This document shows positions 5,605 through 7,079 of a stretch of DNA of 7,079 bases, one piece after another. The notes under the pieces were generated by a model. It saw nothing but the letters and a program-made list of their open reading frames with translations, made no database searches and had not been told where the DNA came from. The translations under genes were made by a program, and so were the position numbers. Numbering within the stretch: position 1 is the first letter of the stretch; each line of letters begins with the position of its first letter. Source of the DNA: Clostridiales bacterium (GTDB taxonomy: Bacteria > Bacillota > Sulfobacillia > UBA995 > UBA9673); the NCBI GenBank assembly GCA_003541445.1, contig DPMO01000294.1:1-7079 (forward strand), given 5' to 3'.

Positions 5605-5628
5605 CTGCGGGCGGCGGGGGAGCCGCAG
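5605..5628. repeat. Short GC hairpin upstream of the coiled-coil gene promoter
   Basis: CTGCGG (5605-5610) can pair with CCGCAG (5623-5628) around a G-rich 12-base loop. It lies just upstream (minus-strand sense) of the promoter at 5570-5599. No T-run follows in either direction, so it is not a canonical terminator for the gene ending at 5773. Confidence 0.35.
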
Positions 5629-5637
5629 TCGCCGAGA

Positions 5638-5699
5638 GGCCCGGGCGGGGTAGGGTCCCGAGAGGTTCTCGAGCCCCCGGGCTCTCCCCCGCCCGGGCC
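5638..5699. repeat. Long nested inverted repeat in GC-rich intergenic DNA
   Basis: GGCCCGGGCGGGG (5638-5650) pairs perfectly over 13 bases with 5687-5699. The 36-base interior holds two further stems: CGAGA/TCTCG (5659-5663 with 5667-5671) and GAGCC/GGCTC (5671-5675 with 5680-5684), which share one base and so compete or stack. GCCCGGGCCC also recurs at 5691-5700 and 5710-5719, and CCTCCAGC at 5699-5706 and 5723-5730. The stretch 5600-5772 holds no gene that I can see. Without a T-run it is not a standard terminator; a structured RNA, a T-less terminator or simple GC bias are all possible. Confidence 0.6.
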
Positions 5700-5772
5700 C
5701 TCCAGCGGTGCCCGGGCCCGAACCTCCAGCCGGCCCCCGGCAGCGCCGCACAGGCCGCAGGGGCCCGAAAGG

Positions 5773-7079
5773 CTAGAACTGGGTCTGGCCGGTGAAGGTG
5801 AAGCTCGATATCTTCATCGCCGGAGCTGACACCGCGCCCAGGCCGAACATGTCGCAGAGCCTGGCTTCTTTCGAGATAGCCTCGATGGCGGCGAAGGCCG
5901 GCAGGATGCCCTGGGTAAATCTCATGTTCTTGACCGGGCCCTTGACCTTCCCGTTCTCGATGAGGAAGGTCCCGTCGCGGGTCATGCCCGTGATGAGGGT
6001 GAGGACCGGGTGGAGCGGGTTGGTGTAGTGGAACCTCGTCACGAGAAGACCCCGTTTGGTCGAGGCGATCATCTCTTCGAGCGTGGCGTCCCCGGTCTTG
6101 ACGAACATGTTCAGCGGCAGGGGGCCGTAGCGCATGTCCGGCGGCAGGGCGTGCCCGGTCGAGGTCCTGCCCTCTTCCCTCCCCGCCGTATAGGAGTCAT
6201 AGACGACGTTCTTGACCACGCCGTCTTCGATGAGCATGACCTTGCGGCGCCTGACCCCCTCGAAGTCGAACGGGAAGGGCAGGCCGGCGGGGTCGGTGCC
6301 GTCGTCCCAGAGGGTGAACTGCTCCCCGGTGACGGGCTTGCCGATGTTCCCGCTGGCGAAGCTCCGGCCCTCCTGGAAGGCGAGAGCCCCCAGCCCCAGG
6401 TACCCCAGGAAGGTGACCATGTCCGCGACGGCCGCGGGCTCGAGGACCACCTCGTACTCCCCCGGCTCGACCGCCACCGGGTCCTGGCTGTCCCGGCATT
6501 TCCTCACCGCGACCTCGGCCACCCGCTCGGGGTCGATGGCCCCCGCGTCGACGGAAAGGTCGTCCGCGTAGCCCGACCCCGTCGGCCCCATGACGATGGC
6601 CGTCAGGGAAGCCCTGGTCGTCTCTGCGTAGCGGCGCACGCCCAGGGAGTTGGCCACACCGACCATGAAGACCCCGGTCTGGAAGGCCCCGGCGGCCTCG
6701 AAGCCCTCCCGGCGCGACAGGGCCGTGATGCGGCCGACGGCCTCCGCGCGTTCGTCGGCCGTGAAGGAGGCCGTGCGTTCGGCGTAGGCCGGGCCGGCCG
6801 CGACCACGTCGGCTTCGTCGCCGGGCTCCGGACCGGGGAGGCTGACGAAATCGGCGAGGTCGGGCTGGACCCGGGCGGTGTCCTCACTGAGGCGGACGGT
6901 GGCCCTGAGCGACTCGTCGTCAAGAGCGTTGGTCGTCGCCAGGCCGACCTTCTTTCCAAAGACCGTCCTGACGTAGACGTGGGCGTTGCTCTCGGCCGTG
7001 TTCTGGTGGATGTAGTTCGTGGCGTAGCGGGTGAGATAGGTGTCTCCCCCCAGGACCACGACCTCGGCCTGGTCGGCCT
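5773..7079 (-). CDS. pmbA: TldE/PmbA-type protein of the TldD/PmbA family (5' end off window)
   Basis: The frame is open from the right edge to TAG at 5773 (434 residues seen); a GTG at 7059 exists, but conserved sequence (ADQAEVVVLGGDTYLTRYA) continues upstream of it, so the true start lies outside, probably 10-20 codons away (family size about 440-450 aa). TldD and TldE form a heterodimeric metalloprotease; in Escherichia coli it degrades unfolded peptides, and helps mature microcin B17. No HExxxH zinc motif is present, as expected for the non-catalytic TldE/PmbA subunit. Counting from 7059, typical blocks are YIHQN (16-20), SFASGNIGKPVTGEQFTLWDD (233-253 region), FDFEGVRRRKVMLIEDGVV (264-282), RTSTGHALP (298-306), and IENGKVKGPVKNMRFTQGIL (367-386). 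A catalytic TldD partner would be expected just upstream, beyond the right edge. Its role in spore formers is not established. Confidence 0.85.
   Translation of the reverse strand, partial: ADQAEVVVLGGDTYLTRYATNYIHQNTAESNAHVYVRTVFGKKVGLATTNALDDESLRATVRLSEDTARVQPDLADFVSLPGPEPGDEADVVAAGPAYAERTASFTADERAEAVGRITALSRREGFEAAGAFQTGVFMVGVANSLGVRRYAETTRASLTAIVMGPTGSGYADDLSVDAGAIDPERVAEVAVRKCRDSQDPVAVEPGEYEVVLEPAAVADMVTFLGYLGLGALAFQEGRSFASGNIGKPVTGEQFTLWDDGTDPAGLPFPFDFEGVRRRKVMLIEDGVVKNVVYDSYTAGREEGRTSTGHALPPDMRYGPLPLNMFVKTGDATLEEMIASTKRGLLVTRFHYTNPLHPVLTLITGMTRDGTFLIENGKVKGPVKNMRFTQGILPAFAAIEAISKEARLCDMFGLGAVSAPAMKISSFTFTGQTQF

Noticed and set aside
5600..5772. Intrinsic terminator for the PmbA-family gene
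   Set aside because: Stable stems are present, but none is followed by a T-run on the minus strand.
5409..5795. Plus-strand frame of 128 codons across the GC-rich gap
   Set aside because: No ribosome binding site of note, Arg/Gly/Pro-rich, and antisense to two supported genes.

Overview
The window is very GC-rich (roughly 70% by eye), densely coded, and uses GTG and TTG starts alongside strong GGAGG-type ribosome binding sites. It carries at least two clear endospore genes: a SpoIIP-family cell-wall hydrolase and an alpha/beta-type small acid-soluble spore protein (SASP). Together these point to a high-GC spore-forming member of the Bacillota (the Symbiobacterium, Thermaerobacter or Limnochordia kind). 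The exact lineage cannot be fixed from the sequence alone.

Layout, left to right. (1) Positions 1-704, minus strand, cut by the left edge: a MerR-like helix-turn-helix protein with a long linker and a C-terminal coiled coil. (2) Positions 705-829: a 125-bp divergent gap. (3) Positions 830-1876, plus: spoIIP. (4) Positions 2009-2425, plus: an enlarged alpha/beta SASP behind a sigma-G-like promoter. (5) Positions 2461-4335, minus: PxpB and PxpC (KipI and KipA) fused in one frame. (6) Positions 4328-5116, minus: pxpA, overlapping the fusion gene by 8 bases. (7) Positions 5221-5532, minus: a small unrecognised coiled-coil protein behind a very good sigma-G-like promoter. (8) Positions 5533-5772: a non-coding, extremely GC-rich stretch with nested inverted repeats. 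(9) Positions 5773-7079, minus, cut by the right edge: a TldE/PmbA-type member of the TldD/PmbA family.

How the genes fit together. The plus-strand pair is forespore and engulfment biology: SpoIIP remodels septal peptidoglycan and the SASP coats spore DNA. The minus-strand block encodes a complete ATP-dependent 5-oxoprolinase (PxpA plus fused PxpBC), which returns 5-oxoproline to glutamate. PxpB was first described in Bacillus subtilis as KipI, an inhibitor of the sporulation kinase KinA. The small coiled-coil gene is the least explained gene here, and its promoter suggests forespore expression. The divergent MerR-like coiled-coil protein recalls RacA-type architecture. No mobile element, CRISPR array, tRNA or rRNA was seen.
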